A stretch of 64,000 nucleotides of DNA from Deltaproteobacteria bacterium (GTDB lineage: Bacteria; Desulfobacterota; Binatia; UBA9968). Below the pieces are notes generated by a model. It saw only the letters and a list, made by a program, of their open reading frames with translations. It was not told the DNA's origin and searched no databases. The stretch spans positions 105,564 through 169,563 of the forward strand of contig VGTH01000006.1 of assembly GCA_016874755.1 (NCBI GenBank), read 5' to 3'. Shown piece after piece: positions 43,434 through 51,842 of the stretch. Each line of letters starts with the position of its first letter. Positions within the stretch are counted from its first letter, which is position 1. Made by a program: the position numbers and the translations under genes.

Positions 43434-43966
43434 AGCTGGCTCCTTTCGCTGCCTAGGTTGCGGGGCGATGCCGCCTAACTCTCGCAAGAACCGGATTTTT
43501 TTTCAATCAAAATCTCTGCTCGCTCGATTCGAACCACAGAGCCCCGGAAACGTGGTTTTCTTAGATAAGCAAGGTCTGATATGCAATCGCGGTAAGAATT
43601 CTAGGAACTTACTATGTTGAGGATTTTCGTCGATTCATCGGCTTGCGCTAGGCCGTGCGAACAAGGGAGACCTTTGTCGCCCCTTGCCACATCACAATGC
43701 CTAGCTCAATCATAAATACTCGTTCTCCAAAAAGCCGCAGCCAAGCCGATTTGGGACCAACCGAAGGCTGGAGCTATCCCTCCGGCATGGTCTGGTGCCC
43801 GATGAAGATGAGCGGCATGGCAATACTCAAATGCGCAGAGCTACAAAACGCCTACGTTTGCCCAGAGTGCGGCGGCAACAAAGATTTGCCGCGCGCCAAT
43901 GCCGGCGGTGCTGGCGCGGGAAGTCAAAACGTACCCGACCACATTGACTTCTCACTAACGAATTCC
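43434..43966. other. Mostly non-coding stretch with a possible small Cys-rich frame
   Basis: I see no clear gene over this 530-base stretch. A plus-strand frame from the ATG at 43787 reads VWCPMKMSGMAILKCAELQN then AYVCPECGGNKDL, with four cysteines spaced like a zinc ribbon. The frame runs on into the end of the amidohydrolase, so its 3' part cannot be real as read. The ATG has no good ribosome-binding site. It may be a remnant of a small zinc-binding protein or chance. Confidence 0.3.
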
Positions 43967-45088
43967 CTAGTAGCCGGCGCAGTTGTCCCACAGGATCTTG
44001 CGCTTTTCTTCGTCGGTGAAAGGCAGCTTCAAGAATATGTCGATGGCGTTGGGAAACCGGGAGTCTACATGTGGATAGTCGGTGGACACAACGAGGTGAT
44101 CGCATCCTAACTCGTCGACGACGCCGCGAGCGGTGCGTTCCTCGGGTTCTACCGACACGATACAATTTCTTTTGAAGTACTCGCTGGGCGCCATGGTCAA
44201 GGCCTTGGCCCAGATGTCGCCGTCGAGCTCGGCGGCTTCGTCTAACCGCCATAGAACCCAGGGCAGCCAGCTACAGTTGCCTTCCAAAAACGCCACCCTG
44301 AGCTTAGGGTGGCGGGCCAAGACGCCGCCGGCGCAAAAGCTTCCGACGGTCATCATCTGTTCCAGCGGTTGGGAGTACACCCTGCGCAGCATGAAGTTCG
44401 GTTCGAATCGTTCACCAGGATTGTTGACGCCGCTGCGCGTGGCCTCATGGAAACCGCGGGGAAGGTCCAACTCTTCAAACGTCGACCACAGAGGTTCGTA
44501 GTACTCGTCGTACCAATTCTTGCCGTTGAACAGGTTGGCGCGCATAAACGCCGCCTTGAAACTCAGCTCCTTTGAGCAGCGGCGCGCTTCTTTGATCGCT
44601 TCGTCGATATCGAATGGCGAGATCATCGCGGCGCCGTAGAGCCGCTGCGGATTCTCACTGCAGAAATCGTAGAGCCAATTGTTGTAAGCCCGGGCGATGG
44701 CTGCCGCGAGACGTGGCTCCATGTTGGGTTCCGCTAGAGCGATGAGTCCGCGTGTGGGGTACAGCACAGCGACGTCGATGCCTTCCACATCCATCGCATC
44801 GAGCTGAGATTTGGCGGACCAGCCATGATCGGCGTAGTGGCGAAAAATGGCTTGCTTGCTATCGAAGTTTTTACCGCCGTCGGGCGGTCGCCGGCTCAGG
44901 TCCCGCGACGGATTGTGTCCCCAGGGTTTGCCGTCGGGGTGGACCATTCTCAGCTCTCTCAAGTTGCCGCTGGTGAGGCCTACCGGAGCAAACGCTTTGA
45001 ACTCAGAATCGATATAGCGCTGCCAGAGATCGGGCGGCTCCATCACATGCATGTCGCTGTCGAATACTTTGAATCCAGCTTTGGCCAT
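43967..45088 (-). CDS. Amidohydrolase-family protein (AH2 / decarboxylase-like)
   Basis: I use the ATG at 45088 with AGAGGC upstream; longer starts have none. The 373-residue protein begins AKAGFKVFDSDMHVMEPPDL with the D-x-H motif, and contains LPRGFHEATRSGVNNPGERF, HPKLRVAFLEGNCSWLPWVL and HLVVSTDYPHVDSRFPNAID with the catalytic Asp and metal His. It is a member of the amidohydrolase-2 group, the fourth of its kind in this window, and closest in layout to 29517. Together with the ThDP enzyme and the DDN-type oxidoreductase it may form a catabolic neighbourhood. Confidence 0.87.
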   Translation of the reverse strand: MAKAGFKVFDSDMHVMEPPDLWQRYIDSEFKAFAPVGLTSGNLRELRMVHPDGKPWGHNPSRDLSRRPPDGGKNFDSKQAIFRHYADHGWSAKSQLDAMDVEGIDVAVLYPTRGLIALAEPNMEPRLAAAIARAYNNWLYDFCSENPQRLYGAAMISPFDIDEAIKEARRCSKELSFKAAFMRANLFNGKNWYDEYYEPLWSTFEELDLPRGFHEATRSGVNNPGERFEPNFMLRRVYSQPLEQMMTVGSFCAGGVLARHPKLRVAFLEGNCSWLPWVLWRLDEAAELDGDIWAKALTMAPSEYFKRNCIVSVEPEERTARGVVDELGCDHLVVSTDYPHVDSRFPNAIDIFLKLPFTDEEKRKILWDNCAGY

Positions 45089-45235
45089 AGCGTAGTGCCT
45101 CTGCGAATGAATTTGGTTTTTCATTACTCCAGCCATAGGAAAAAGTCTATGTTGCGATGATTGGCGATCCAGAGTTCGGAGTATCTCGCGCAGAGGCGCG
45201 GCGGTGAAGCGGAAGCCGCCGCGGCAAAATAAAGT

Positions 45236-45679
45236 TTACTTCACTGGCTCCGCCACGAAGATCGGAATCGTCCGGATCGCTTGAGTTTTAGCTCGATACT
45301 CCACAAACCGTGAATAGGTAGCGTCGGCGATTTTCCACAAGCGCTCTCGCTCCGCCGTGTCGGTGACTTCGCGCACCCGCATCGTCTGCACCGACGAAAG
45401 ATCGCGCAGCTCAACTTGCGGATTGGCGCGCAGGTTGTAAACCCACACGGGATTCTTGGGTCCTCCGCCCATCGAAGCTATCAGAACGTAGCTCTCGCCA
45501 TCCTTCACCCGCATCAGCGGTGTCTTGCGAATGGCGCCGGTCTTGTTGCCGCGGTGGGTCACGATGATGACCGGCAGGCCGGTATCGCGCAGCGTGGTGC
45601 CCTCGGCGCCGTTGGTTCGCTCGTATACCTCGACCTGCTCGCGCACCCAATCTCTGGGACTCGGAATGTATTGCGCCAT
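45236..45679 (-). CDS. DDN-family (deazaflavin-dependent) nitroreductase-like protein
   Basis: The ATG at 45679 is preceded by GAGGAGAA. The 147-residue protein has LPVIIVTHRGNKTGAIRKTP, VLIASMGGGPKNPVWVYNLR and a C-terminal IPIFVAE, the split-beta-barrel pattern of the F420-dependent quinone reductase/nitroreductase (DDN) family. These proteins use coenzyme F420 or FMN to reduce quinones and nitro compounds. No F420-biosynthesis gene is in the window. The gene is separate; a 7-bp hairpin (45198-45222) follows it and may end the transcript. Confidence 0.87.
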   Translation of the reverse strand: MAQYIPSPRDWVREQVEVYERTNGAEGTTLRDTGLPVIIVTHRGNKTGAIRKTPLMRVKDGESYVLIASMGGGPKNPVWVYNLRANPQVELRDLSSVQTMRVREVTDTAERERLWKIADATYSRFVEYRAKTQAIRTIPIFVAEPVK

Positions 45680-45860
45680 AAAATTCTCCTCGGTGCTGGG
45701 TTTTTTTAACGACCTTTGCTGGGCGGTGACATAACGCAGGAGCGGGAGAGATGTCAATTTCTCCGTGGACTATTTTTCTGAAAGCTCAACCGTAACGGGG
45801 CGTGGTGGCCTCTAGCAGCTTATGGTATATCGCCTCAGGTGACTTCAGCAGGAGAATGTC

Positions 45861-46145
45861 ATGGGATCTATGGAAGCCACAGATAGAAAGGTCGAGATTC
45901 TTACTCGAACCATTCAACCGGGAGACGGCAATTTATCGGTCGAGGCAGCTCGTTCGATCTTGAACTTTCGGCTTTCGGCAGCGGATTGGGAACGCGTCAA
46001 TGATCTCGCAGCGAGAGCGCGAGCCGGTACCCTCGCACCCGAAGAGCGCGCGGACCTAGACGAATATGAGCGCATCAGTTGTCTGGTAAAGTTGCTTCAG
46101 TCAAAGGCGCGCCTTTCTTTTAAACGAGCAGGACTGGCCAACTAA
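45861..46145 (+). CDS. Small protein that precedes an HNH gene, function unknown
   Basis: The 94-residue protein has an acidic, helical body: LNFRLSAADWERVNDLAARA, RAGTLAPEERADLDEYERIS and LVKLLQSKARLSF. I know this arrangement as a conserved small protein that commonly lies directly before an HNH endonuclease gene. The HNH gene indeed follows 5 bases later, although broken. GGAGAA lies upstream of ATG. No domain function is assigned. It might be a partner, regulator or neutraliser of the nuclease. Confidence 0.7.
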   Translation: MGSMEATDRKVEILTRTIQPGDGNLSVEAARSILNFRLSAADWERVNDLAARARAGTLAPEERADLDEYERISCLVKLLQSKARLSFKRAGLAN

Positions 46146-46150
46146 CATCC

Positions 46151-46330
46151 ATGGATAGCGCATTGCAGCAGTTTGTCTGGCAGCGTGCCGGACAGCGCTG
46201 TGAATAGTGCCAGGTGCCTGTCAATACATCCCTCCTGCCGTTTCAAATCGACCAAGTCATTGCTGAAAAACACGGTGGCTTAACAACTGAAGACAATCTT
46301 GGCCTCAGTTGCGAGCACTGCAATTCTCAC
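46151..46330 (+). pseudogene. HNH endonuclease, interrupted by TAG and cut at its 3' end
   Basis: From the ATG at 46151 the frame gives LQQFVWQRAGQRCE, then TAG (46205-46207), then CQVPVNTSLLPFQIDQVIAE, KHGGLTTEDNLGLSCEHC and NSH. This is an HNH nuclease with the zinc CxxC-type pairs; the TAG replaces the residue that is usually Tyr in CEYC. The active-site His of the family is normally in FEIDHV, and here it is DQV, so the catalytic His is also lost. After NSH (46330) the sequence no longer matches and meets the minus-strand YeiH remnant. Confidence 0.75.
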
Positions 46331-46970
46331 AGCCCACCGACCGGAACAGGCGCGCGCCTTCGCTGTTCACTGTGTTCATCTTATGCGCCGCGCCCGTGCC
46401 GCTGGCCAACGCAGTTCCGGCTTTCAAAGATATGCCGGCCTGTACCAGCGCGTAGGCGACGCCGATGGCAAACGCCAATGCAACGACCGAGCTACCGATG
46501 ATCCGCATCGCTTGCATACTCTCGCCGATGCGCTCGGCGCGGGTGTTGAGGCCGAGGGCGACCATCACCATGGTGAACAGAAAGACATCGAACGAAAGAA
46601 TCGCTGAGCGCACCGCACCGGAGAGCTTGACCAGAGAATTGAAGATGGCAAAGCCGACAAAGCCCAGAATGTACCACGGGAAAGGGATCGAGCCTTCCGT
46701 CTGGCTCGCCGTCATACGCCGCCACATGACGCGGATAACGAGCAAGACCGGGATCAGCATTAGCACTTTCATCAACTTGATCAGCGTTGCCGTACCCAAT
46801 GATAATTCCGACACCGAAGCCGCCGCGCCGTAAACCTGCGCCAGTTCATAAACGCTGGCGCCGACGAAAACGCCGTACCATTCGTCGTCAAGTCTTGGGC
46901 AGATAGCCTTCGATGAAAGCGTAGGGATAGAGAAATAGCGCGACGGTGCCGAACATTCAGCAGGTTTTGA
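46331..46970 (-). pseudogene. Remnant of a YeiH/UPF0324-family membrane transporter
   Basis: The minus strand gives WYGVFVGASVYELAQVYGAA, LGTATLIKLMKVLMLIPVLL and LGFVGFAIFNSL, then FDVFLFTMVMVALGLNTRAE, the C-terminal half of the YeiH/Cons_hypoth698 putative sulfate-exporter family. Upstream in another phase MFGTVALFLYPYAFIEGYLP continues it, with a frameshift near 46895. The first half of the gene is absent and a TGA precedes it. The tail after AGTALASGT is unrelated and points into the HNH remnant. It is certainly not functional as drawn. Confidence 0.7.
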
Positions 46971-47067
46971 TCGACCGTGCGATGTTCGTCGCAACGCGCC
47001 TGCCAATCGTCGCGGTAGAACGAGTGCACACAGAGCAGGCTCAGCATCTGATTGCCCCGGATCTCTC

Positions 47068-47382
47068 TCAGTTTGGCAACCAGGTCCCGTGACAATTCCG
47101 TTTGTCTGAAAAGCGCGGCGCAGCGGCATCGAAGATGACCGTGACGTAGCCACGTGAAAACTCGACGTCGACGACTTTGCCGTCGCGGACGCTGCAAGAG
47201 TAGACGCCTTGCTCCTCGGCTAGCGAGAGGTTGTAACGGCCAGCTTTCAGGTGTGGGTCGGTCCAATGTTCGCCTGCACTCACGGCGTCGGTCAAAGCGA
47301 TAAGAGCCACGGCTGCCACCGTCGCAATGTTCAGCGAAGCAACATTGTGCAAGCTGCGTCTGAGGGCTTGGTAGGGTTTCAT
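47068..47382 (-). CDS. Small secreted protein of unknown function
   Basis: The 104-residue protein has a Sec signal (SLNIATVAAVALIALTDAVSA, cleavage about residue 36) followed by a beta-rich mature part: HLKAGRYNLSLAEEQGVYSC, SVRDGKVVDVEFSRGYVTVI and FSDKRNCHGTWLPN. Two Cys could form a disulfide. An AAGG-type ribosome-binding site precedes the ATG. I do not recognise the family. The gene shares strand and direction with the TPR protein at 47405 and may form a pair with it. Confidence 0.6.
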   Translation of the reverse strand: MKPYQALRRSLHNVASLNIATVAAVALIALTDAVSAGEHWTDPHLKAGRYNLSLAEEQGVYSCSVRDGKVVDVEFSRGYVTVIFDAAAPRFSDKRNCHGTWLPN

Positions 47383-47404
47383 CGCCTTGTCTTCCCGTCA
47401 ATAA

Positions 47405-47971
47405 CTATTCGCTCTTCGCTTGTTCACGTATGCTGTGGGCAAACTGCAGCACTGCACCCGCCATCGCGGAGTTTCCCTGTTCCAAGTGCAAGCCGGCCAA
47501 TCGATCCAAGGTATCCATAACTCGTGGGTCATCGCTGCCGAGGTGGTGCATGAAGATGATAAGAGCGCGATCGTGGAGGGTTTCCGCTTCGGCGTAGCGC
47601 TTTTGTCTTTGAGACACTCCCGCCAAGTCGATCAGCCCGTCGGCAACGCCGAGCTCTTCCTCACCGAAATTATTTTGCAGCAATGCCACCGCGCGGCGCT
47701 GATAGGAACGCGTTTCCAACGTTTGGTCATGCTCGGCAAGTAGCCGGCTATCGGTTCTCGCCTGTGCGCCCAGATCCAAGCGCGCTATAGTTGCCAGCAG
47801 TGCAATCGCGCAAAAAATCATGGCTACGTAGAGACCGAAGCGACAGCCAAGAACCACGTATATCGATCTTCCGCGGCGCACCGGCGCACGCCACACAAAT
47901 TCTTCTTGCCGGTCGGTGGCCGCACCAGCAAACCAACGTCGTTTGGCTACTTCAGAGTTTGGCGCATGCAT
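47405..47971 (-). CDS. Membrane-anchored TPR protein
   Basis: The 188-residue protein (ATG at 47971; 48016 is an alternative) has a cytoplasmic basic head, one membrane segment (YVVLGCRFGLYVAMIFCAIALLATIA) and then tetratricopeptide repeats of the TPR_12 type: LLQNNFGEEELGVADGLIDL, QRQKRYAEAETLHDRALII and MDTLDRLAGLHLEQGNSAM. The repeats serve protein binding. The target is unknown. It lies directly upstream of the small secreted protein. Confidence 0.7.
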   Translation of the reverse strand: MHAPNSEVAKRRWFAGAATDRQEEFVWRAPVRRGRSIYVVLGCRFGLYVAMIFCAIALLATIARLDLGAQARTDSRLLAEHDQTLETRSYQRRAVALLQNNFGEEELGVADGLIDLAGVSQRQKRYAEAETLHDRALIIFMHHLGSDDPRVMDTLDRLAGLHLEQGNSAMAGAVLQFAHSIREQAKSE

Positions 47972-48287
47972 AACGACCCCTCCTCCGGGCTTGACCTTTT
48001 GCGGGACTCGAAACAAATCAACGGGTTTTCGCGGGTGGGAGCGTTACACAGGAAACGATGGCGGAGCTTGCGTTACCGCGACGGTAAACTTCGTTTACGT
48101 TCTCCCCCTAGACAGGGTTACGGTTGAATGGAATTTATGCGACGCCGACAGACAGCCGGCTAGAGAGCTCGAAACTCAGCGGCAGGTGCGGTTGTAGTTG
48201 CGAGAAACGACTCCCCCACTATGTGTGGTCGATTTGCCACACCCTGTGGCAAAATCGCCACTCGGCACGATCTCGCTCATGGCAAGA
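47972..48287. other. Non-coding stretch with a strong hairpin
   Basis: No gene is supported in these 316 bases. Around 48230-48257 CGATTTGCCACA and TGTGGCAAAATCG form a near-perfect 12-bp inverted repeat with a CCC loop, lying just past the 3' end of the ABC exporter gene, which ends at 48288. Confidence 0.55.
48230..48257 (-). terminator. Hairpin after the ABC exporter
   Basis: The stem is TTTGCCACA/TGTGGCAAA with a one-base bulge further out, and the loop is CCC. On the minus strand A-rich and T-rich ends flank the stem (GATTTTGCC ... GGCAAATCG). It is 31-58 bases after the stop codon, fitting a terminator. Confidence 0.6.
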
Positions 48288-50111
48288 TCACCGATACCCC
48301 TCGGCCTGCAAACTAAACAACTGCGCGTAGGTTCCCTCTAGGCGCATCAGCTCGTCGTGGGTTCCCAGCTCCGAGATCGTGCCATCCTGAATCACAACAA
48401 TCCGGTCGGCCATGCGCACGGTGGAGAAGCGGTGCGAAATCAAGATCGCCATTTTGCCTTCGGTCAGCTCTTGGAAATTGCGAAAGATTTCGTACTCGGT
48501 TTTGGCATCGAGCGACGCCGTCGGTTCGTCGAGAACGAGAATTTCCGCCTCGCGCATAAAGGCGCGCGCCAGTGCGATCTTTTGCCATTGGCCGAGCGAC
48601 AGCTCGTGGCCGCCGCGAAACCAGCGGCCCAACAAAGTTTCATAGCCGGCGGGCAATTCTTCTACCACGGCATCGGCGCCGCTCTTCTTTGCCGATGCAG
48701 CAATCCGTTCCATGTCGGTTGCCGAGTCGATCTGGCCGAAGCCAATATTTTCGTGCACCGGCAAATGATAACGGACGAAATCTTGAAAGATCACACCGAT
48801 GCGTTGGCGCAAATCCAGCGGATCGAGCTCGCGGATATCGATGCCGTCGAGCAAAATCGTTCCTTCACTCGGATCGTAAAGCCGAGTCAAGAGTTTGATC
48901 ATCGTGGTCTTGCCGGCACCGTTCTGCCCCACCAGGGCGATCTTCTCGCCCGGGCGAATGGTCAATTTGATATGGCGCAGCGCCCACTTCTCTGTCTCAG
49001 GGTAGCGAAAACCGACGTCACGAAACTCAACTCCCCGCACGATCACCGCCGGTGCCTTGTGCGGCTCTGCCGCGACGCTCATCTGCGGTTCCAGCGCGAA
49101 GAACTCGAACAGGTTGGCCATAAATAAATTATTTTCATAAATGTTGCCGACCGCGGACAGTATCGACTGAAACGTCGACTGACCCTGACGAAAAATCGTC
49201 AGATAAAGCGTCATGTCGCCGAGGGAAATCTGCCCGTGCACAGCACGCCAAACGATCCAGGCATAGGAGCCGTAGTAACCCAATGTCGTGAACAGCCCCA
49301 AAGCAAAGCCAACCATGGCCCGCTTGACCGCCAACGCGCGGTCTTCGCGGAAGAATTTTTCGAACAGCGTGACATAGCGGCCGACCAGCGTGCTGCCAAG
49401 ATTGAAAAGCTTGATCTCTTTGGCGGCGCTGTCCTCGGTCAACAGGCGCGATAGATAGTTGATCTGGCGCGTCTCCGGCGCGCGCCGCGTCAGCAAACGA
49501 AAGCCCTGCTCGGAAAAGCGCGCTTCGGCGATGAAGGCGGGAATGCTGGTCGCGAGCAGAATCACCACCAGCCACGGACTGAAACCCAGTAACAAGACTG
49601 CGAACGAACCCATGGTGATGAGATTCTGGACGATCTGAAACGTGTCGTTGATCAACTCGGTGGGCTTGTAGCCGCCCTCGCGCCGGGCGTTTTGCAGACG
49701 ATCGTAAAAATCCGGATGCTCGAAATGGGCGAGATCCAGCGTTAGCGCTTTGCGGATGATGTCGGCGCGAATCCGATTGGCAAGCCGCAGTTGAATCAGT
49801 TGTTGGATCAGGCGGCGAGCCTGGTTGAGGCCGGCGCCGAACAAAAAAAGCCCCAGCTCAACGACAAGATAACCGAAAACCAGCCGCGCCTGCTGGTCGG
49901 TGTCGGCGCCCGGCCGCACCGCTGCGACGACGCCGTCGACGATCAATTTGCCCACCCACGCCTGCGCCGCCGGCAGCAGCGCGCCGCCGAGCGTGAGCAT
50001 GCCCATGCCGATGGTCGCTGAGCGGCTGGTTTGCCAGACGAGCCGCATGGCGGCGGGTGTGTGCGCAAAGGTGCCGCGCACCTCGCGCCATTTCTGCAGC
50101 CACGCTATCAC
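48288..50111 (-). CDS. ABC exporter half-transporter (permease fused to ATPase)
   Basis: The 607-residue protein has an N-terminal six-helix ABC_membrane domain (hydrophobic segments from about 30 to 310) and a nucleotide-binding domain with GQNGAGKTTMIKLL (Walker A), ELSLGQWQKIALARA (signature), ILVLDEPTASLDA (Walker B) and ISHRFS (H loop). It should work as a homodimer exporting lipids, peptides or drugs. It overlaps nearly to the base with the LOG gene upstream (one base gap at 50112), so these are one operon. Confidence 0.93.
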   Translation of the reverse strand: MIAWLQKWREVRGTFAHTPAAMRLVWQTSRSATIGMGMLTLGGALLPAAQAWVGKLIVDGVVAAVRPGADTDQQARLVFGYLVVELGLFLFGAGLNQARRLIQQLIQLRLANRIRADIIRKALTLDLAHFEHPDFYDRLQNARREGGYKPTELINDTFQIVQNLITMGSFAVLLLGFSPWLVVILLATSIPAFIAEARFSEQGFRLLTRRAPETRQINYLSRLLTEDSAAKEIKLFNLGSTLVGRYVTLFEKFFREDRALAVKRAMVGFALGLFTTLGYYGSYAWIVWRAVHGQISLGDMTLYLTIFRQGQSTFQSILSAVGNIYENNLFMANLFEFFALEPQMSVAAEPHKAPAVIVRGVEFRDVGFRYPETEKWALRHIKLTIRPGEKIALVGQNGAGKTTMIKLLTRLYDPSEGTILLDGIDIRELDPLDLRQRIGVIFQDFVRYHLPVHENIGFGQIDSATDMERIAASAKKSGADAVVEELPAGYETLLGRWFRGGHELSLGQWQKIALARAFMREAEILVLDEPTASLDAKTEYEIFRNFQELTEGKMAILISHRFSTVRMADRIVVIQDGTISELGTHDELMRLEGTYAQLFSLQAEGYR

Positions 50112-50112
50112 G

Positions 50113-50706
50113 TTAGGTGCGCCGCGGATCGAAGGGTTGCGCCGCGCGGCTGGCGCTCAGCTCGGCGCAACGATCGAGCAATTTTGCCAAATCGCTTTCG
50201 ACAATCAGCAGCTCGCGGTGCTTTGGTTTGACGAAATCTTGTTCGAGAGCGTGATTCATGAACTGAATCAAATAATCGTAGTAGCCGGCAACGTTCAGCA
50301 GCGCGCAGGGCTTGTTGTGAATGCCCAGCTGCGCCCAGCTCAGCACTTCGAAGAATTCTTCCATGGTGCCGATGCCGCCGGGCATGGCGATGAAGCCGTC
50401 GCTCAACTCGCCCATCAGCGCCTTGCGCTCGTGCATTGACTCGACGACGCGCAAGTCCGACAAGCCGCGGTGCGCCACCTCGCGACTGACCAGCGCGTTG
50501 GGAATAACGCCGGTGGCATGGCCGCCCAATTCCAAAACAGTGTCGGCGATCACGGTCATGAGACCGACTTTACCGCCGCCGTAAACCAAACCATAGCCGC
50601 GCTCGACCAGCGCGCGTCCGAGGGCGCGCGCGGCGTCGGCATATTCAGGCCGCGCGCCATGGCGCGAACCGGTAAAGACGCAAATGTTCTGACAGGGCGG
50701 ATTCAC
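50113..50706 (-). CDS. LOG-family (TIGR00730) Rossmann-fold protein
   Basis: The 197-residue protein has ICVFTGSRHGARPEYADAAR, the GGGKVGLM loop, ALPGGIGTMEEFFEV-type motif (MPGGIGTMEEFFEVLSWAQL) and HNKPCALLNVAGYYDYLI. The PGGxGTxxE motif with Arg/Glu is that of cytokinin-type phosphoribohydrolase (LOG) and lysine decarboxylase-like proteins; the real bacterial reaction is hydrolysis of nucleotide 5'-monophosphates. It is the first gene of a pair with the ABC exporter. Confidence 0.9.
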   Translation of the reverse strand: MNPPCQNICVFTGSRHGARPEYADAARALGRALVERGYGLVYGGGKVGLMTVIADTVLELGGHATGVIPNALVSREVAHRGLSDLRVVESMHERKALMGELSDGFIAMPGGIGTMEEFFEVLSWAQLGIHNKPCALLNVAGYYDYLIQFMNHALEQDFVKPKHRELLIVESDLAKLLDRCAELSASRAAQPFDPRRT

Positions 50707-50745
50707 CTAGTGCACTATCTCACGCTTTTGGTGTAGGAGAGGGAC

Positions 50746-50819
50746 TCACGACACGAAGTTCGGAGAAAACGTTCTGACTTTCTTCTCTTACCTTCGTGAT
50801 CTTCGTGGCCTTCGTGGTG
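50746..50819. repeat. CACGAAGG-unit inverted repeat, copy 2
   Basis: TCACGACACGAAGTTCGGAG and the end ACCTTCGTGATCTTCGTGGCCTTCGTGGTGA are inverse of the arms at 56441-56535. The core TTTCTTCTCTTACCTTCGTG is the reverse complement of CACGAAGGTAAGAGAAGAAA in copy 3, so copies 2 and 3 face opposite ways. Confidence 0.78.
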
Positions 50820-50826
50820 AATATTC

Positions 50827-51597
50827 TTACGATTTCCAGCCGATGAAGCTCATCTGCCGGCCGGTCTCGCCGCGCGCGCGCCGGTAAGAATAAAACTGCT
50901 CGCCGCTGCAACTCGTGCAGCTGCCGAGGCTATGAATCTGTTTTCTTGGAATACCGGTCTGTTCGAGGATCGCCCGATTGAGCGCCGGCAAATCGATATG
51001 CGGCTTGGCATGGCTGCGATCGGTGCAAGCTTCGGCCAACGCACCCCAGCGCTCGCGCATCGGCTGCGCCACCTCTTCGCCAACTTCATAGCAGCAGCGG
51101 CCAATCGCCGGGCCAATCGCCGCTTCGATGGCGTCAGCAGCAATGCCATGATTGTCCTTGAACTGCTGCACCGCTTTCGCTGCAATACCGGCCAACGTGC
51201 CGCGCCAGCCGGCGTGCACTGCGGCAACTCTTCTATGCTTGGGCGCCAGCAACAGGATCGGCACGCAATCGGCCGTCAGCACGCCGAGAAAGATGCCCGG
51301 CTCCGCGGTCACCATGCCGTCGCATTCGCCGGCTTCTTTGATCTTCTTATCCGTCACTTCGACAACGTCATCACCATGCACCTGCTTCATGGTCACGATA
51401 CGGCCATCGTGGATCCCCACCGCGAGCTTCATATCGCAGACGTTTTCGCTGACGGTCTTGTTATCGTCACCGACGCGGTACGACAGATTCAAACCACAAT
51501 AGGCGCCGGTGCTTTTGCCGCCGCTCCGTCCCATAAAACCATGCAGCAGGCCTTCGTGCGTTTGCCAAGGGTCGACTTTCAGCCAGGTCATTTCCAT
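50827..51597 (-). CDS. pgeF: Peptidoglycan editing factor PgeF (multicopper-oxidase-like fold)
   Basis: The frame is open to 51684, but the recognisable protein starts at the ATG at 51597 or the following ATG at 51591; no Shine-Dalgarno distinguishes them. The 256-residue protein has HGFMGRSGG, KQVHGDDV, LTADCVPILLLAPKHRRVAA and VHAGWRGTLAGI (metal His and Cys ligands) and GPAIGRCCYEVGEEV, the set of motifs for the PgeF/YfiH laccase-domain family. It removes mis-incorporated L-serine containing peptidoglycan precursors in the cytoplasm. It is not linked to its usual ftsZ/RluD-type neighbours. Confidence 0.9.
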   Translation of the reverse strand: MEMTWLKVDPWQTHEGLLHGFMGRSGGKSTGAYCGLNLSYRVGDDNKTVSENVCDMKLAVGIHDGRIVTMKQVHGDDVVEVTDKKIKEAGECDGMVTAEPGIFLGVLTADCVPILLLAPKHRRVAAVHAGWRGTLAGIAAKAVQQFKDNHGIAADAIEAAIGPAIGRCCYEVGEEVAQPMRERWGALAEACTDRSHAKPHIDLPALNRAILEQTGIPRKQIHSLGSCTSCSGEQFYSYRRARGETGRQMSFIGWKS

Positions 51598-51842
51598 GCC
51601 GGCAATTATGTTAGGAGCCGCAATGCTATGCAAGTCGTTTGCTGCGGCTTCTGTGACTTTTCGATGAAAAGCATTGACTAACACGTAGCAAATGCGGTAG
51701 AGATTTTTTGCCTTGGCGACAATTGCAAGATTTAACTCTCAGAACCTGCTCTGCTCGCACCTTTCGCGCCGGCTGCGTTGACTCAGCGAACTATCTTGCA
51801 AAACCAAGCATAACCAAAAGGCACTCGGAGTCGTAGACAAGC

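Noticed and set aside
45198..45222. Hairpin GCGGCGG/CCGCCGC as a certain terminator
   Set aside because: The stem is only 7 bp, very GC-rich with no U-run, and such hairpins occur by chance in this composition; only its position after a gene end speaks for it.
46923..46970. TGA just before the YeiH remnant as a second selenocysteine codon
   Set aside because: The family has no Cys or Sec at this point, no SECIS-like hairpin with a GG/GU loop follows, and the gene is frameshifted anyway.
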